Origin: Bradyrhizobium paxllaeri
GTDB lineage: Bacteria; Pseudomonadota; Alphaproteobacteria; Rhizobiales; Xanthobacteraceae
Length of the DNA stretch: 64,000 nt
Assembly (NCBI RefSeq): GCF_001693515.2
Contig: NZ_CP042968.1
Coordinates: 2,418,001-2,482,000 of the forward strand
Direction: 5' to 3'
The notes below the pieces were generated by a model. It had not been told where the DNA came from. It saw nothing but the letters and a program-made list of their open reading frames with translations, and ran no database searches. Shown here one piece after another: positions 1 through 9,325 of the stretch; the stretch's first letter is position 1, and every line of letters begins with the position of its first letter. The position numbers were made by a program, and so were the translations under genes.

Positions 1-925
1 CAATGACGGTGATGAGGATGTCGTGATTGCCTGCGATCTCCGCAACCCCATAACCCTGATCCAGCAGGCTCTTGAGGATGTCGGTAAAGTCCTTGTAGCG
101 CGGGGTCTGCACGAGCTGCCATTGCGGGGTCAGCGCGCGGATCGGTTTGATGCGCGGCTCCTTCGCCAGCACCTCCGGCGGCAATGTCGCGACCGCAAAC
201 ATGATGTCGCGCGGCTCGTTGTCGCCACCGGCGTCGAGCGCCTTCTGGATCAGCGAGGCGTAGCCGATCTTGACGAAATATTCGGCGCCGAGCGCGAAGT
301 CGCGTTCCCATGTCCGCAATGAACTTGGCGTCGGCGCCGAGATCGCCATTAACCCATCGAGCTTTTCGCGGAACGGATATTTGTACCAGGGGATGGTGTA
401 GAGGAAGGCTGCATAGTCCTGCAGCACCGCGCGGCCGAACTCATCCTGCGGCGTGCGCTTCTCGCCCCTGATCCATTCGAACACGCGGCCGATGGTGTTC
501 TCGTAGAATCCCTTGATGGCGTATTCGACGGAATAGCTGATGCCGATGACGTAAATCATCGTCTTCACTTCAGTCAGCGACTCGCCCGTCGCAGGTACCG
601 CACGGTTGATGGTACAAAAGCTCCGCCAGAATCCGAAGATGTGACCGAGATAGCCAAAATGGCTTTCACTGGAGCGGTCGAGGAAACGGCCGAAATCCTC
701 GAAGGAATAGACGATGTACCATTCGGGGAAGGTGAAGAACGTGTTGTTCAGCTTGCGCCGGTAGCCCGCCTCGTCGATCGCGGGCAGAGTGACGGCCGGG
801 GCGCTCGCTGCCGCGGCGCCGGACGACGGCCGGCACGTGCCCTCGATATAGGCCAGCGGCAAAAGCACCGTCAGCGCAATCAGGATTGCGACGACAGCGA
901 GGATGCGCCGCAGCCATTTAAGCAT
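1..925 (-). CDS. Conserved membrane-anchored protein of unknown function (3' end cut by window)
   Basis: An open frame runs from an ATG at 925 to the left edge without a stop, giving about 308 visible residues; the C-terminus lies outside the window. Residues about 8-26 (LRRILAVVAILIALTVLLPL) form one N-terminal membrane anchor, and the rest looks soluble and mixed alpha/beta, with aromatic-rich segments such as FFTFPEWYIVYSFEDFGRF. The ATG sits inside the last codons of the upstream membrane-protein gene (8-base overlap), so the two are probably translationally coupled. I do not recognise the family; it is a real gene judging by the long frame, codon pattern and coupling, but no function is offered. 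Confidence 0.7.
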   Translation of the reverse strand, partial: MLKWLRRILAVVAILIALTVLLPLAYIEGTCRPSSGAAAASAPAVTLPAIDEAGYRRKLNNTFFTFPEWYIVYSFEDFGRFLDRSSESHFGYLGHIFGFWRSFCTINRAVPATGESLTEVKTMIYVIGISYSVEYAIKGFYENTIGRVFEWIRGEKRTPQDEFGRAVLQDYAAFLYTIPWYKYPFREKLDGLMAISAPTPSSLRTWERDFALGAEYFVKIGYASLIQKALDAGGDNEPRDIMFAVATLPPEVLAKEPRIKPIRALTPQWQLVQTPRYKDFTDILKSLLDQGYGVAEIAGNHDILITVI

Positions 926-1340
926 GAACGACGGTCCGCGTCCGCGGCGCCAGCAGGTATCCGATCATGATCGCCACGCCGCCGAGGCCGAGATGCGGGG
1001 CGTTGGCGAAGAACCGCGTCGAGAGCGGCAGGTTGAGGACACCGTTGATCAGGATGCCGAAGTCGAGATAGCCGCTGCCGGTGAGCAGGCCGAGCATGCC
1101 GTCGGCGAAATAGAACACGCCGAACAGCTGGAAGAATAATTCGGAGGCACGGCGCGAGGTCATTGCCGCGGCGGCCGCCCACAGCGCCGAGACGAGATGC
1201 AGGCCGTCGGCATACCAGGTGCGGCGGAACAGGCCGAAGATCATATCATTGGCGTCGATGAAGGCCGGGATGTAGCCGGTGAGGATCACGAAGCCGAGCA
1301 GGGCGGCATAGCCCCAGGCGCACAGTCTGATGATGTCCAT
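918..1340 (-). CDS. Small multi-pass membrane protein of unknown function
   Basis: A 140-residue protein, mostly hydrophobic, with about four membrane segments (roughly 8-28, 45-62, 68-88 and 115-133). It starts at an ATG and its stop overlaps the start of the next gene by 8 bases, which indicates a two-gene operon. The pattern resembles small DoxX/DUF4383-like inner membrane proteins, but I see no diagnostic motif, so the family stays open. Its partner carries a large domain behind a single anchor, so the two may form a membrane complex; that is inference. Confidence 0.65.
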   Translation of the reverse strand: MDIIRLCAWGYAALLGFVILTGYIPAFIDANDMIFGLFRRTWYADGLHLVSALWAAAAAMTSRRASELFFQLFGVFYFADGMLGLLTGSGYLDFGILINGVLNLPLSTRFFANAPHLGLGGVAIMIGYLLAPRTRTVVHA

Positions 1341-1387
1341 GATGTCTCCGGCGGCGATCTGTAAGACTTGTCGAATCTCTGTCCAGT

Positions 1388-2371
1388 CTAGAGTTTTGCG
1401 AGCGTCTTGAGCAGGGCATCGTTGAACATGCCGGGGTCCTCGATCTGCGGAATGTGGCCGAGCCCGGGCAGCAAGGTCAGGTCCGTATCAGGCGGCAGCA
1501 GCGATTGGAGATCGCGGGCCTGTTCGACCGGCGTTATCGTGTCCTTGTCGCCCCAGAGGATCGCGACCGGGACTTCCAGCTTCGCATAGGCCGCGCGGTC
1601 CGCACTTGCCGCATTCGTGTCGGTGCCGAGGAAGTAGTAGAGCCAGTCGGCGATGTCGCTCGTGCTGTCGCGCTGGGCCAGCGGTCGTTGCAGGATCGCG
1701 ACATATTCGGGCAGCGCGCGCTCCTTCTTCGCGATCATCGATTGCAGCAGCGTTTGCGTCGCGATCGGGTTGGTGATGGTCAGCGACACCAGGATTTCGC
1801 GAATCCATTGCGGCTGGATCACCCAGGGCGCGGCCGATGGCGTGGCCGTCAATCCGAGGGCTGCATCGATCAGCACCAATGCGCGCGCCCGATCCGGATA
1901 TCGCATCACCAGTTCAGTCGCAGCACCGGCGCCGAAGGAGTGACCGACGATGATGGCGGGCGGGGCCTCCAGCGTATCGAGCACGTCGTTGATTCGGGCA
2001 GCCTGGTCCTGCCGCGTATAGTTGCCGGGACGATCCGAGAACCCGAACGGCGGGAGATCAAGGGCGATCACATGAAAGCCGGCGGATGCCAGCGCGTCGC
2101 TGGTCTGCCGCCATAGCTCGCTCCACGCCGCCGTGCCGTGAAACAGGACCACGGGAATGCCGTTCGCGGGGCCCTTCTCCTGCACGAAGACGCCGCCCGA
2201 ACGCGTCGGCACCAGATGGCCCGTTTTTGGCGCCAGTTGGGTACGCATGCCGGTCTCGCGTATCGACGCCGCCATGCGAAACGAGGTGATCAGAAGGATG
2301 ATCGACAGGACGAGGACCAACAGGCCGTTGGCCGACCAGCGCAGGATGTTTGAAACCACGAGGCCTCGCAA
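1388..2371 (-). CDS. Membrane-anchored alpha/beta hydrolase
   Basis: A 327-residue hydrolase with an N-terminal signal anchor (about 14-30) and an alpha/beta-hydrolase fold. Visible motifs are the oxyanion region VVLFHGT (74-80), the nucleophile elbow GHSFG with Ser145, an acid in WGDKD (probably Asp277) and His306 in LGHIP, so the catalytic triad is complete. The substrate cannot be read from sequence; a lipid or ester is plausible for an enzyme held at the membrane surface. The listed start is a TTG at 2371; a GTG at 2359, behind a GAGG, is a good alternative. It stands alone, with 117 bases to the upstream TolC-like gene. Confidence 0.85.
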   Translation of the reverse strand: MRGLVVSNILRWSANGLLVLVLSIILLITSFRMAASIRETGMRTQLAPKTGHLVPTRSGGVFVQEKGPANGIPVVLFHGTAAWSELWRQTSDALASAGFHVIALDLPPFGFSDRPGNYTRQDQAARINDVLDTLEAPPAIIVGHSFGAGAATELVMRYPDRARALVLIDAALGLTATPSAAPWVIQPQWIREILVSLTITNPIATQTLLQSMIAKKERALPEYVAILQRPLAQRDSTSDIADWLYYFLGTDTNAASADRAAYAKLEVPVAILWGDKDTITPVEQARDLQSLLPPDTDLTLLPGLGHIPQIEDPGMFNDALLKTLAKL

Positions 2372-2488
2372 AATCGATCGAAATAAAACGGGGGCGGGAA
2401 CTCCAAAGTTTTAAGACAACGCCGGTTACTGGCGACTGAAAATACCCGACATGATCAGCGTCCGGTTAACACCGGGAGAAAATACAAC

Positions 2489-3904
2489 CTACTGTCCGGA
2501 TGGCGTTCGCAGGCCGTGCCAGGCGTCGCGCACCTGATGATAGTGCACTTCAGGCAGATAATCCGGCGTGTTGAGGTTGAGGGTCTTGACGTCGAGCCGG
2601 CCGATGGCGCTGAGCAGCGTATAGGAGGCGATCACGCGGTCGCGCTGCGCGCCGATCAGCCGCGCCTTGGCCAGGATCAGGTCCTGCTGCGCGTTCAGCA
2701 CGTCGACCGTGGTGCGCTGGCCGCCGGCTGCTTCCCGCTGCACGCCCTGCAACGCGACGGTGGCGGCGCGAACTTCGGCTTCGGAGGCAGAGACCGCAAT
2801 CTTGGCGCCCTCGTTGGCGACCCAGGCGCCCACCGCGGCGGTGCGGGCCTGGTTGCGGACCTGGTCCAGCACCTGCCGGCTTTGAGCTGCGATTTCCTTG
2901 GCCTGCCGGGTCTGGGAGGCGGCCATGCCGCCATCATAGATCGGCTGGGTGAGCTGGCCGGTTATGGAAGCCTGGTCGGTCCCGAAAGTGCCGAGCGTAG
3001 GGTCCGACTGCTTGCTGCGGCTGGCGCTGCCCTGCAGCGTGATGGTCGGCATCAGGCTGCTCTCGGCGACGCGGATCGAGGTGGAGGCGACGTCGAAGTC
3101 GAAGCTTGCCGCCATCACCGCCGGATGCTCCCGGAAGGCAAGACCGGTGGCATCGTCGCGGCTGCGTGGCAGCAGGCGGTCGATGGCATCGGCAGTTCGG
3201 AGCTGGTTGGGTGCGTTGCCGATGACCTGAAGATAAGTCGCCTGGCTGACGGCAAGATTGACCTCGGCGGCATTCAGATCGGCGCGCCCCCGGCTCAGGC
3301 GTGCCTCGGCCTGCGCGGTATCGGTGGGCGTGACGTCGCCGGCATTGAGTCGCTTCTGGGTGATGCCGAGCGTCTCCTGCAGGAACGCGACGTTGGCGCG
3401 CTGCGCTTCCACCAGCGACTGGTTGGCGAGCACGTTGGTATAGACCGTGACGGCATCGAGCAGCACGCCCTGGCCGACATTGCGCAGCGCTTCGCGGCCG
3501 GACTGCACCTGCAACTCCGCCACGCGGACGCTATTGGCGGTCTTGAAGCCGTTGAACAACGTCTGGGACACGGTCACCCCGATGGTCCAGGGCTTCAGAT
3601 TCGCGGATTGGATGGTGTTGTCGGGCAGCAGGTTGCGCACCGCCTGAAAGCCGGCGGAGAGCGTGGCGAGGATCTGCGGCCGATAACCCGAGAGCGCTTG
3701 CGGCACGTTTTCATCCGTCGCGCGCTGGCGGGCGCGTTCGGCATTGAGGGCGGGGTTGGTCTGATAGGCCTTGGCCAGCGCGTCGGGCAGGCTTTCGCCA
3801 TGCGCGGCCGGCGCAGCCAACACGAAGCAACCTGCCGCAAGGCAAATGCCCGATCGAAGCAACCGTCGTATAACGTGGCCAACCCCTGCGGCGCGCCTTG
3901 CCAT
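2489..3904 (-). CDS. TolC-family outer membrane efflux / type I secretion protein
   Basis: A 471-residue outer membrane channel protein. It has a signal peptide (hydrophobic core about 17-33 ending AAHG) followed by PDALAKAYQTNPAL, the usual start of TolC repeats. Two similar coiled-coil halves follow, about 40-245 and 250-450, rich in Ala/Gln/Arg heptads. TolC trimers span the outer membrane and periplasm and join inner-membrane exporters for drugs or proteins. No membrane-fusion protein or ABC/RND pump lies next to it here, so it probably serves a pump encoded elsewhere. It is divergent from the CoA transferase gene. Confidence 0.9.
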   Translation of the reverse strand: MARRAAGVGHVIRRLLRSGICLAAGCFVLAAPAAHGESLPDALAKAYQTNPALNAERARQRATDENVPQALSGYRPQILATLSAGFQAVRNLLPDNTIQSANLKPWTIGVTVSQTLFNGFKTANSVRVAELQVQSGREALRNVGQGVLLDAVTVYTNVLANQSLVEAQRANVAFLQETLGITQKRLNAGDVTPTDTAQAEARLSRGRADLNAAEVNLAVSQATYLQVIGNAPNQLRTADAIDRLLPRSRDDATGLAFREHPAVMAASFDFDVASTSIRVAESSLMPTITLQGSASRSKQSDPTLGTFGTDQASITGQLTQPIYDGGMAASQTRQAKEIAAQSRQVLDQVRNQARTAAVGAWVANEGAKIAVSASEAEVRAATVALQGVQREAAGGQRTTVDVLNAQQDLILAKARLIGAQRDRVIASYTLLSAIGRLDVKTLNLNTPDYLPEVHYHQVRDAWHGLRTPSGQ

Positions 3905-3973
3905 TTGATCCCGTAGTCAACACGAGAACGTGATGACTCTGTTTTGAGTCATCCCGCTCTATCTTCCTGTTTG

Positions 3974-4020
3974 GCATGATCTTCAGGGAATGCCGGTTAT
4001 CCGTCATTCCCGGATCATGC
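3974..4020. repeat. Palindromic extragenic element with GCATGATC / GATCATGC ends
   Basis: Inverted arms GCATGATC (3974-3981) and GATCATGC (4013-4020), with inner arms GGAATG and CATTCC. The same terminal motif closes the larger elements at 48474-48601 and near 55660, so it looks like a member of a dispersed family. It lies in the 343-base divergent gap 3905-4247, in which I see no gene. Confidence 0.55.
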
Positions 4021-4247
4021 GTTGCTTGTCCGCCCCCGCCGACAGCCCCGGCTCCTCTACCTGTTTAGGGGGCGCCGTGGCCACAGGCAAACTGCCGCGC
4101 GACATCAGTACATTAATTCGATGAAATCCGTGCTTGGCTGTTGCCGGTTCGTCACAGACGAAGTTCGACAGCAAATGCGCTATGGTCTGTCGGCTGGCGT
4201 CCGACTCAGGGCGGTTGGCTTCCAAGCTATGCCCGGGTCCGCAACCG

Positions 4248-6101
4248 ATGCCAAAGCTGTTTTCCGATCCCGAAGCGATCGCGGAGGATATCATCCGCGA
4301 TGTCGGAACCGACCTCGTGGTCGGCTTGCCGCTCGGGCTTGGTAAAGCGAATCATGTCGTCAACGCGCTGTACGCGCGCGCCTCGGCCGATCGTTCGATC
4401 AAGCTCACGCTGTTTTCGGCGCTGACGCTGGAGAAGCCGCGACCCTCAAGCCTGCTCGAACGGCGCTTCATCGGCCCGGTGATCGATCGCCTGTTCGGCG
4501 GCTATCCGGACCTCGCCTATGCCGATGCGCTGCATGTCGGCGAACTGCCGCCGAACATTGAGGTGATCGAGTTCTTCTTCCTGGCCGGCAAGTGGCTGCG
4601 CGTTCCGTACGCGCAGCAGCACTACATCTCTGCGAACTACACCCATGCCTCGTCCTATCTGCTGACGCGCGGGCTGAACGTCGTCACCCAACTGGTCGCG
4701 AAACGCGTCGTCGGTGGCGCGACGCGCTATAGCCTGAGCTGCAACACCGACACCACGCTCGACATCCTGCGCGCCCGCAACGAAGGGCGGGCATCGTTCA
4801 AGCTGATCGGGCAGGTCAACTCCGAGCTGCCGTTCATGCCGGGCGCCGGCGACCTGCCGGGCGATGAATTCTCTGCGGTGCTCGATAGCCCTGCGACGGA
4901 TTTCCCGCTGTTCGCGCCGCCGGCCGAGCCGGTTAGCGACACCAAATATGCGATCGGGCTTCACGCGGCGGGCCTCGTGCCCGATGGCGGCACGCTGCAG
5001 ATTGGCATAGGGCAGGTCGGCGATGCGCTGGCGCAAGGGCTGATTGTCCGTCACCGCGACAATGCGCAGTTTCGCGCCATCATGAAGCGGCTCGCGCCGG
5101 GCAGCGAGCCTGCGCAGGCGGGTCCGTTCGAGAAAGGACTCTATGGCGTCAGCGAAATGTTGATCGATGCGTTCCTCGGCCTGATCGATGCGGGCATTCT
5201 CAAGCGCGAGGTCGACGACGCCGTGCTGCATGGGGCATTTTTTCTCGGGCCGAAATCGTTCTATCGCGCGTTGCGCGAGATGGCTCCCGATCAGCTCGCG
5301 CGCATCCAGATGATGCCGGTGTCGTTCACCAACCAGCTCTATGGCGACGAGGAGGCCAAGCGTCGCGCGCGGATCGATGCGCGCTTCATCAATACCGCGA
5401 TGATGGCGACGCTGATGGGAGCGGCGGTCTCCGACGGCCTCGAGGACGGCCAGGTCGTCAGCGGTGTCGGCGGCCAGTACAATTTCGTCGCGCAGGCGTT
5501 CGCGCTAGAGGGCGCGCGATCGCTTCTCGCACTGGAATCGACCCGGCAGGCCGGTCGCAAGACGGTCTCCAACATCCGCTGGAATTACGGTCACCAGACC
5601 ATCCCGCGGCATCTGCGCGACGTGTTCGTCACCGAATATGGCGCAGCCGATGTCCGGGGCAAATCGGATGTCGAGACCATCGCGGCGATGCTGGCGGTCA
5701 CGGATTCGCGTTTCCAGGATGAACTGGCTGGGATCGCCAAGGATGCCGGCAAGCTGCCGAAGGCGTTCGAAATTCCGCGCGCCCATCGCGAGAACTTTCC
5801 GGAACGGATCGCGGAGGCCCTGAGACCTGCGCGCGAGGCCGGGCTGCTGCCGTCATTCCCGTTCGGCAGCGATTTTACCGAGGTCGAGCAGCGGCTGATC
5901 CCGGCGCTGCAGCTGTTGCGGGAAGCGCAGCGGACGCCGCTGCTTCTGCCGGGATTGCTGTGGCAGGGAATGACGCAGCCGCCGGATGCTGCGAAGCGCG
6001 AATGCCTGAAGCGGCTCGGCCTCGATCGCCCCACGACGTTTGCCGAGCGCGGCTACCGCGCGCTGGTGAATGCGGCGCTGGCGAGGAGCCGCAAGCAGTA
6101 A
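4248..6101 (+). CDS. Acetyl-CoA hydrolase/transferase family protein
   Basis: A 617-residue protein of the acetyl-CoA hydrolase / 4-hydroxybutyrate CoA-transferase superfamily, larger form. The N-terminal half begins LVVGLPLGLGKANHVVNALY; the C-terminal domain has the typical run ending VTEYGAADVRGKSD, with SNIRWNYGHQTIPRHL before it. The family moves CoA between acyl-CoA and short-chain acids or hydrolyses acyl-CoA. I chose the ATG at 4248 (MPKLFSDPEAIAEDI) because homology-like sequence begins there; the frame stays open upstream to 4134 without family-like sequence. The enoyl-CoA hydratase downstream is on the opposite strand, so no operon. The exact acyl substrate is unknown. Confidence 0.85.
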   Translation: MPKLFSDPEAIAEDIIRDVGTDLVVGLPLGLGKANHVVNALYARASADRSIKLTLFSALTLEKPRPSSLLERRFIGPVIDRLFGGYPDLAYADALHVGELPPNIEVIEFFFLAGKWLRVPYAQQHYISANYTHASSYLLTRGLNVVTQLVAKRVVGGATRYSLSCNTDTTLDILRARNEGRASFKLIGQVNSELPFMPGAGDLPGDEFSAVLDSPATDFPLFAPPAEPVSDTKYAIGLHAAGLVPDGGTLQIGIGQVGDALAQGLIVRHRDNAQFRAIMKRLAPGSEPAQAGPFEKGLYGVSEMLIDAFLGLIDAGILKREVDDAVLHGAFFLGPKSFYRALREMAPDQLARIQMMPVSFTNQLYGDEEAKRRARIDARFINTAMMATLMGAAVSDGLEDGQVVSGVGGQYNFVAQAFALEGARSLLALESTRQAGRKTVSNIRWNYGHQTIPRHLRDVFVTEYGAADVRGKSDVETIAAMLAVTDSRFQDELAGIAKDAGKLPKAFEIPRAHRENFPERIAEALRPAREAGLLPSFPFGSDFTEVEQRLIPALQLLREAQRTPLLLPGLLWQGMTQPPDAAKRECLKRLGLDRPTTFAERGYRALVNAALARSRKQ

Positions 6102-6107
6102 TCCAGC

Positions 6108-6228
6108 GTCGTCCCTGCGAACGCAGGGACCCATAACCACAGCACGTAGTTGCTTAAAGAAGATGTCTGCCGTCGGTACTTCAACACGATGGCCGCGGCG
6201 TATGGGTCCCTGCGTTCGCAGGGACGAC
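6108..6228. repeat. Long inverted-repeat element with two self-palindromic 28-bp arms
   Basis: Arms at 6108-6135 and 6201-6228 are perfect reverse complements over 28 bases, and each arm is itself a hairpin (GTCCCTGCG-aa-CGCAGGGAC). The 65-base interior codes for nothing obvious. It fills the gap between two convergent genes. It looks like a composite REP/BIME-type element of the kind dispersed in Bradyrhizobium genomes, and it may also act as a bidirectional terminator. Confidence 0.8.
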
Positions 6229-6246
6229 ACGCGGAGAGATCTCGGA

Positions 6247-7026
6247 CTACCTGTTCTTGTTCACCGGCTTGCGCTTCTCGATGAACGCCGCCATGCCTTC
6301 GGAGCGGTCTTCCAGTGCGAAGGTCGAGTGGAACAGGTTGCGCTCGACATTCATGCCTTCCGACAGCGGTGTCTCGAATGCGCGGTTGATGGCTTCCTTG
6401 GCCATGGCCGCGGCAGGACGCGACATCGAGGCGATCTTTTCGGCAGCCGACAGCGCCTCTTCCATCAACTTGTCCGCCGGCACGACGCGGCTGACCAGAC
6501 CGGAACGCTCGGCTTCCGCGGCATCCATCATGCGGCCGGTGAGGCAGAGATCCATCGCCTTCGACTTGCCGATCGCGCGTGTCAGCCGCTGGGTGCCGCC
6601 GATGCCGGGGATGGTGCCGAGCGTGATTTCGGGCTGGCCGAATTTTGCAGTGTCGGAAGCGATGATGATGTCGCACATCATGGCGAGCTCGCAGCCGCCG
6701 CCCAGCGCATAGCCGCTGACGGCTGCAATCGTCGGTTTCCGGCAGGTGGCGACACGGTCGCCGCCGATGGCGGTGAAGTCGCTGGAGAACATGTCGATGA
6801 AGCTTTTCGGCTGCATCTCCTTGATGTCGGCGCCGGCGGCGAACGCCTTTTCGCTGCCGGTGAGCAGGATGCAGCCGATCTTGTCGTCGGCCTCGAGATC
6901 ATCGACGGCCGCCGCGATTTCGCGGAATACGCCGAACGAAAGTGCATTGAGCATTTTCGGACGGTTCAGCGTAATGATGCCAACCGCGCCCTTGCTCTCG
7001 ACAATGATGTGTTCGAACGTCGCCAT
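6247..7026 (-). CDS. Enoyl-CoA hydratase (crotonase family)
   Basis: A 259-residue crotonase, the usual length for short-chain enoyl-CoA hydratase, which adds water to trans-2-enoyl-CoA in beta-oxidation. Diagnostic segments are the CoA/oxyanion region [11 protein letters not shown] (about 61-71), [15 protein letters not shown] with the first catalytic Glu (about 114), and [19 protein letters not shown] with the second Glu (about 134). It starts at an ATG ([20 protein letters not shown]). It is convergent with the CoA-transferase gene across the inverted repeat. It could act in fatty-acid or branched-chain amino-acid degradation. Confidence 0.93.
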   Translation of the reverse strand: MATFEHIIVESKGAVGIITLNRPKMLNALSFGVFREIAAAVDDLEADDKIGCILLTGSEKAFAAGADIKEMQPKSFIDMFSSDFTAIGGDRVATCRKPTIAAVSGYALGGGCELAMMCDIIIASDTAKFGQPEITLGTIPGIGGTQRLTRAIGKSKAMDLCLTGRMMDAAEAERSGLVSRVVPADKLMEEALSAAEKIASMSRPAAAMAKEAINRAFETPLSEGMNVERNLFHSTFALEDRSEGMAAFIEKRKPVNKNR

Positions 7027-7137
7027 GATCCACCCCGGGTAGCTGATTTGCGGGCAATGTGCCCGCTGCCGGGATGGGCTTCAAGTGGGCGGTTCTGGTT
7101 CCGGACGCGTCTTGCCGCGCCCGGAACGGAAGGGCCG

Positions 7138-7827
7138 CTACGCCATGAACATGCGCGCGGCCGAGGCCATCGTCAGCAGGGCGCCGAAGGCGATGAAGAT
7201 CTTTCCGATCAGTGAAGTCTTGTCCAGGGTGGAGCTGTCGTTGTTGGCAGCCTGAGCGGCCGCTTCCGATGCCGGTTTGGCCGCCGAAGCCATCGCGACC
7301 GTCTGCGTGGAGGGGGTCTCGGGCGAGCCCACCTGCAGCGCCCGGTCGACATCGTTGAGCTGGTCGGAGGCAACCACGGCTGTTTCAGCCGGCGACGTCT
7401 CGGCGTCTGCAGGCTTTTCCGCCGCCTGCAGGACCGTGTTAGCCTTCTCGGACATTGCGGCCGACATCCCCTTGGCGCTGTCGGCCGGCGCATCGGCGGC
7501 GGTCATCTGGGCATTGGCGTTGGCGAGCCATTCGGGGATCGCGGGCGGTGTGCCGCCACTGGCATCGGCGACCTGCTTCTCCTCAGGCTTCTTGCTCTCG
7601 TTGGTCTCGTTGGATTTTTCAGCCGCGCGCGTGGTTTTACGATGGGCGTCGCGCTTCTTCAGGGAACGCGAACCTTGCCTGACGGACTTGTCAGACGTCG
7701 CGCTCTCCGATTTCGAGACGGCGGCGGCATCTGCATCGGCGCCCGCGGCCATCGCCGGTAGCGGTACTGCGAAACCTGCCAAGAACCCTGCCGCAATAAT
7801 CAAGGCCGCGCTGGCTTTGATTGTCAT
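7138..7827 (-). CDS. Secreted or anchored low-complexity protein of unknown function
   Basis: A 229-residue protein with an N-terminal signal-like segment (MTIKASAALIIAAGFLAGFA), a long Ala/Ser/Lys/Glu-rich central region predicted disordered, and one C-terminal hydrophobic helix (about 205-225, LIGKIFIAFGALLTMASAAR). It probably sits in the inner membrane with the disordered region outside. No catalytic motif is visible. It is divergent from the ECF sigma gene across a 304-base gap (7828-8131) and could belong to that regulon, but I cannot show a shared promoter. Confidence 0.7.
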   Translation of the reverse strand: MTIKASAALIIAAGFLAGFAVPLPAMAAGADADAAAVSKSESATSDKSVRQGSRSLKKRDAHRKTTRAAEKSNETNESKKPEEKQVADASGGTPPAIPEWLANANAQMTAADAPADSAKGMSAAMSEKANTVLQAAEKPADAETSPAETAVVASDQLNDVDRALQVGSPETPSTQTVAMASAAKPASEAAAQAANNDSSTLDKTSLIGKIFIAFGALLTMASAARMFMA

Positions 7828-8131
7828 TATCGAATCTCCCCATTGGCCGCCGCCCAGCGGCGAAATGAGACCCTACGGATGTCCACAGCGCGGCAAAAAA
7901 AGGGAATCTTCGGGCAACACCCGGCGAAAGCTGGGCAATCGTGTTGCAGCCGACCGGATGCGAGCCCGCGCAATCGATGTTATGAGCCTGCCGTCGTGCA
8001 AGTGGGCCGGTCGGATGTTTCGGACAGCGGCCAGTCCAAGTGCGGCCGGGATATTCGATCACGACTTCGTGATCGGAGCGTCCTGACGTAACAAATTGAA
8101 AGATCGACCGAATTGCAGGGTAGGAGCGCGG

Positions 8132-8677
8132 GTGCGCGAGCGGGATGACGAATGGACCGGCCTGATGCGGTCGGCCATCGCAGGCGACGGTGCGGCGTAT
8201 CATCGCCTGCTCAAGGCCGTCACGCCGGTGCTCCGGGCCGCGGCGCGCCGTGGCTTGGCGCGGGCAGGGCAACCGGTCGATCAGTCCGAGGACATCGTGC
8301 AGGACATTTTGCTGGCGGTTCATCTGAAGCGGCACACCTGGGACGTCAGCGCCCCGTTTGCCCCATGGTTGTTCGCGATCGCCCGCAACAAGCTGATCGA
8401 TGCGCTGCGCCGCCGCGGCCGGCGCATTTTCGTCGATATCGACGATTTCGCCGAGACGCTGCCGGGCGAAACGCCGGCCGAGACCGCCTCGCCAAGCGAG
8501 GTCGCCGCCCAGCTTCAGACGCTGCCGGCGCGGCAGCGCGACGTGCTGCAGGCGATCGCGGTCGATGCCGCCTCGATCAAGGATACGGCGGCGAAATTTT
8601 CGATGAGCGAGGGTGCGGTGCGGGTGGCGTTGCACCGGGGGCTGACCAGCCTGATGGCCAAGCTACGGGAACGATGA
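8132..8677 (+). CDS. ECF-type RNA polymerase sigma factor, NrsF/OsrA-associated class
   Basis: A 181-residue ECF sigma factor. Region 2 is recognisable from QSEDIVQDILLAVHLKRHTWD to PWLFAIARNKLIDALRRRGRR, and region 4 from LPARQRDVLQAIAVDAASIKDTAAKF to the helix-turn-helix SEGAVRVALHRGLTSLMAKLR. I chose GTG 8132 because AGGAG lies about 6 bases upstream; the frame also has an earlier start at 8096. Its stop overlaps the ATG of the downstream anti-sigma gene (ATGA), a typical coupled sigma/anti-sigma pair. The EcfF-OsrA pair of B. japonicum, responsive to reactive oxygen, has this layout; equivalence is inferred. Confidence 0.88.
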   Translation: MRERDDEWTGLMRSAIAGDGAAYHRLLKAVTPVLRAAARRGLARAGQPVDQSEDIVQDILLAVHLKRHTWDVSAPFAPWLFAIARNKLIDALRRRGRRIFVDIDDFAETLPGETPAETASPSEVAAQLQTLPARQRDVLQAIAVDAASIKDTAAKFSMSEGAVRVALHRGLTSLMAKLRER

Positions 8678-9318
8678 GAATGGATACCGATCGGCTCATT
8701 CGAACGTTGGCTGCCGACAATGCGCACCGGGCGCGCCCCGTTGGTTTCGCGCTGATGCTCGCGCTCCTGGCCGCCGCGCCGGTCTCGCTGTTGATGTTCT
8801 TCACGGAGCTCGGCGTCAGGCCCGACGTGATGGTCGCGATGCACAATCCGTTCTTCAACCTGAAATTTGCGGTGACGCTGGCGCTGGCGATCGCGGCGAT
8901 CGCCGTCAGCCTGCATCTGTCGCGGCCCGAGGCCTCGCTGCGCGGATTTGGCTGGTTGCTGCTGGCCCCCGTCGGGATCCTGGCCGCAGCGATCGGCGGC
9001 GAGATGATGATGCCGCAGCGATTGCCGATGATGACGCGGCTGGTCGGCAAGAATTCATCGACCTGCCTGGTAGCGATCCCGCTGATGTCGCTGCCGCTCC
9101 TTGCCGGCGCGCTGTTCGGATTGCGTCACGGCGCGCCGTCGCGCCCCGCAGTTGCCGGCGCCATCGCCGGACTGTTGTCGGCGGGATTGGCGGCGACGCT
9201 CTACGCATCGCATTGCACGGATGATTCGCCGCTGTTCGTGGCGGCCTGGTACACGATCGCGACCGCGCTGGTGACGGCGATCGGCGCGCTCGCCGGGGCA
9301 AAGCTGCTGAGGTTTTGA
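8674..9318 (+). CDS. NrsF-family (DUF1109-like) membrane anti-sigma factor
   Basis: A 214-residue protein with a short cytoplasmic N-terminus (MRMDTDRLIRTLAADN) and about six membrane helices, the architecture of NrsF/DUF1109 anti-sigma factors that hold an ECF sigma factor at the membrane. Two cysteines stand out, in SSTC (residue 131) and ASHC (residue 181), near the ends of membrane segments. In this family paired conserved cysteines have been linked to sensing of metals or reactive oxygen. The ATG overlaps the sigma stop. A second ATG two codons in (MDTDRL) is an equal start candidate. Confidence 0.85.
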   Translation: MRMDTDRLIRTLAADNAHRARPVGFALMLALLAAAPVSLLMFFTELGVRPDVMVAMHNPFFNLKFAVTLALAIAAIAVSLHLSRPEASLRGFGWLLLAPVGILAAAIGGEMMMPQRLPMMTRLVGKNSSTCLVAIPLMSLPLLAGALFGLRHGAPSRPAVAGAIAGLLSAGLAATLYASHCTDDSPLFVAAWYTIATALVTAIGALAGAKLLRF

Positions 9319-9325
9319 AGGTCCA

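Noticed and set aside
2516..3916. A 466-residue open frame on the plus strand
   Set aside because: It is antisense to the TolC-like gene; long antisense frames are common at this G+C content, and its composition is Gly/Arg-rich without domains.
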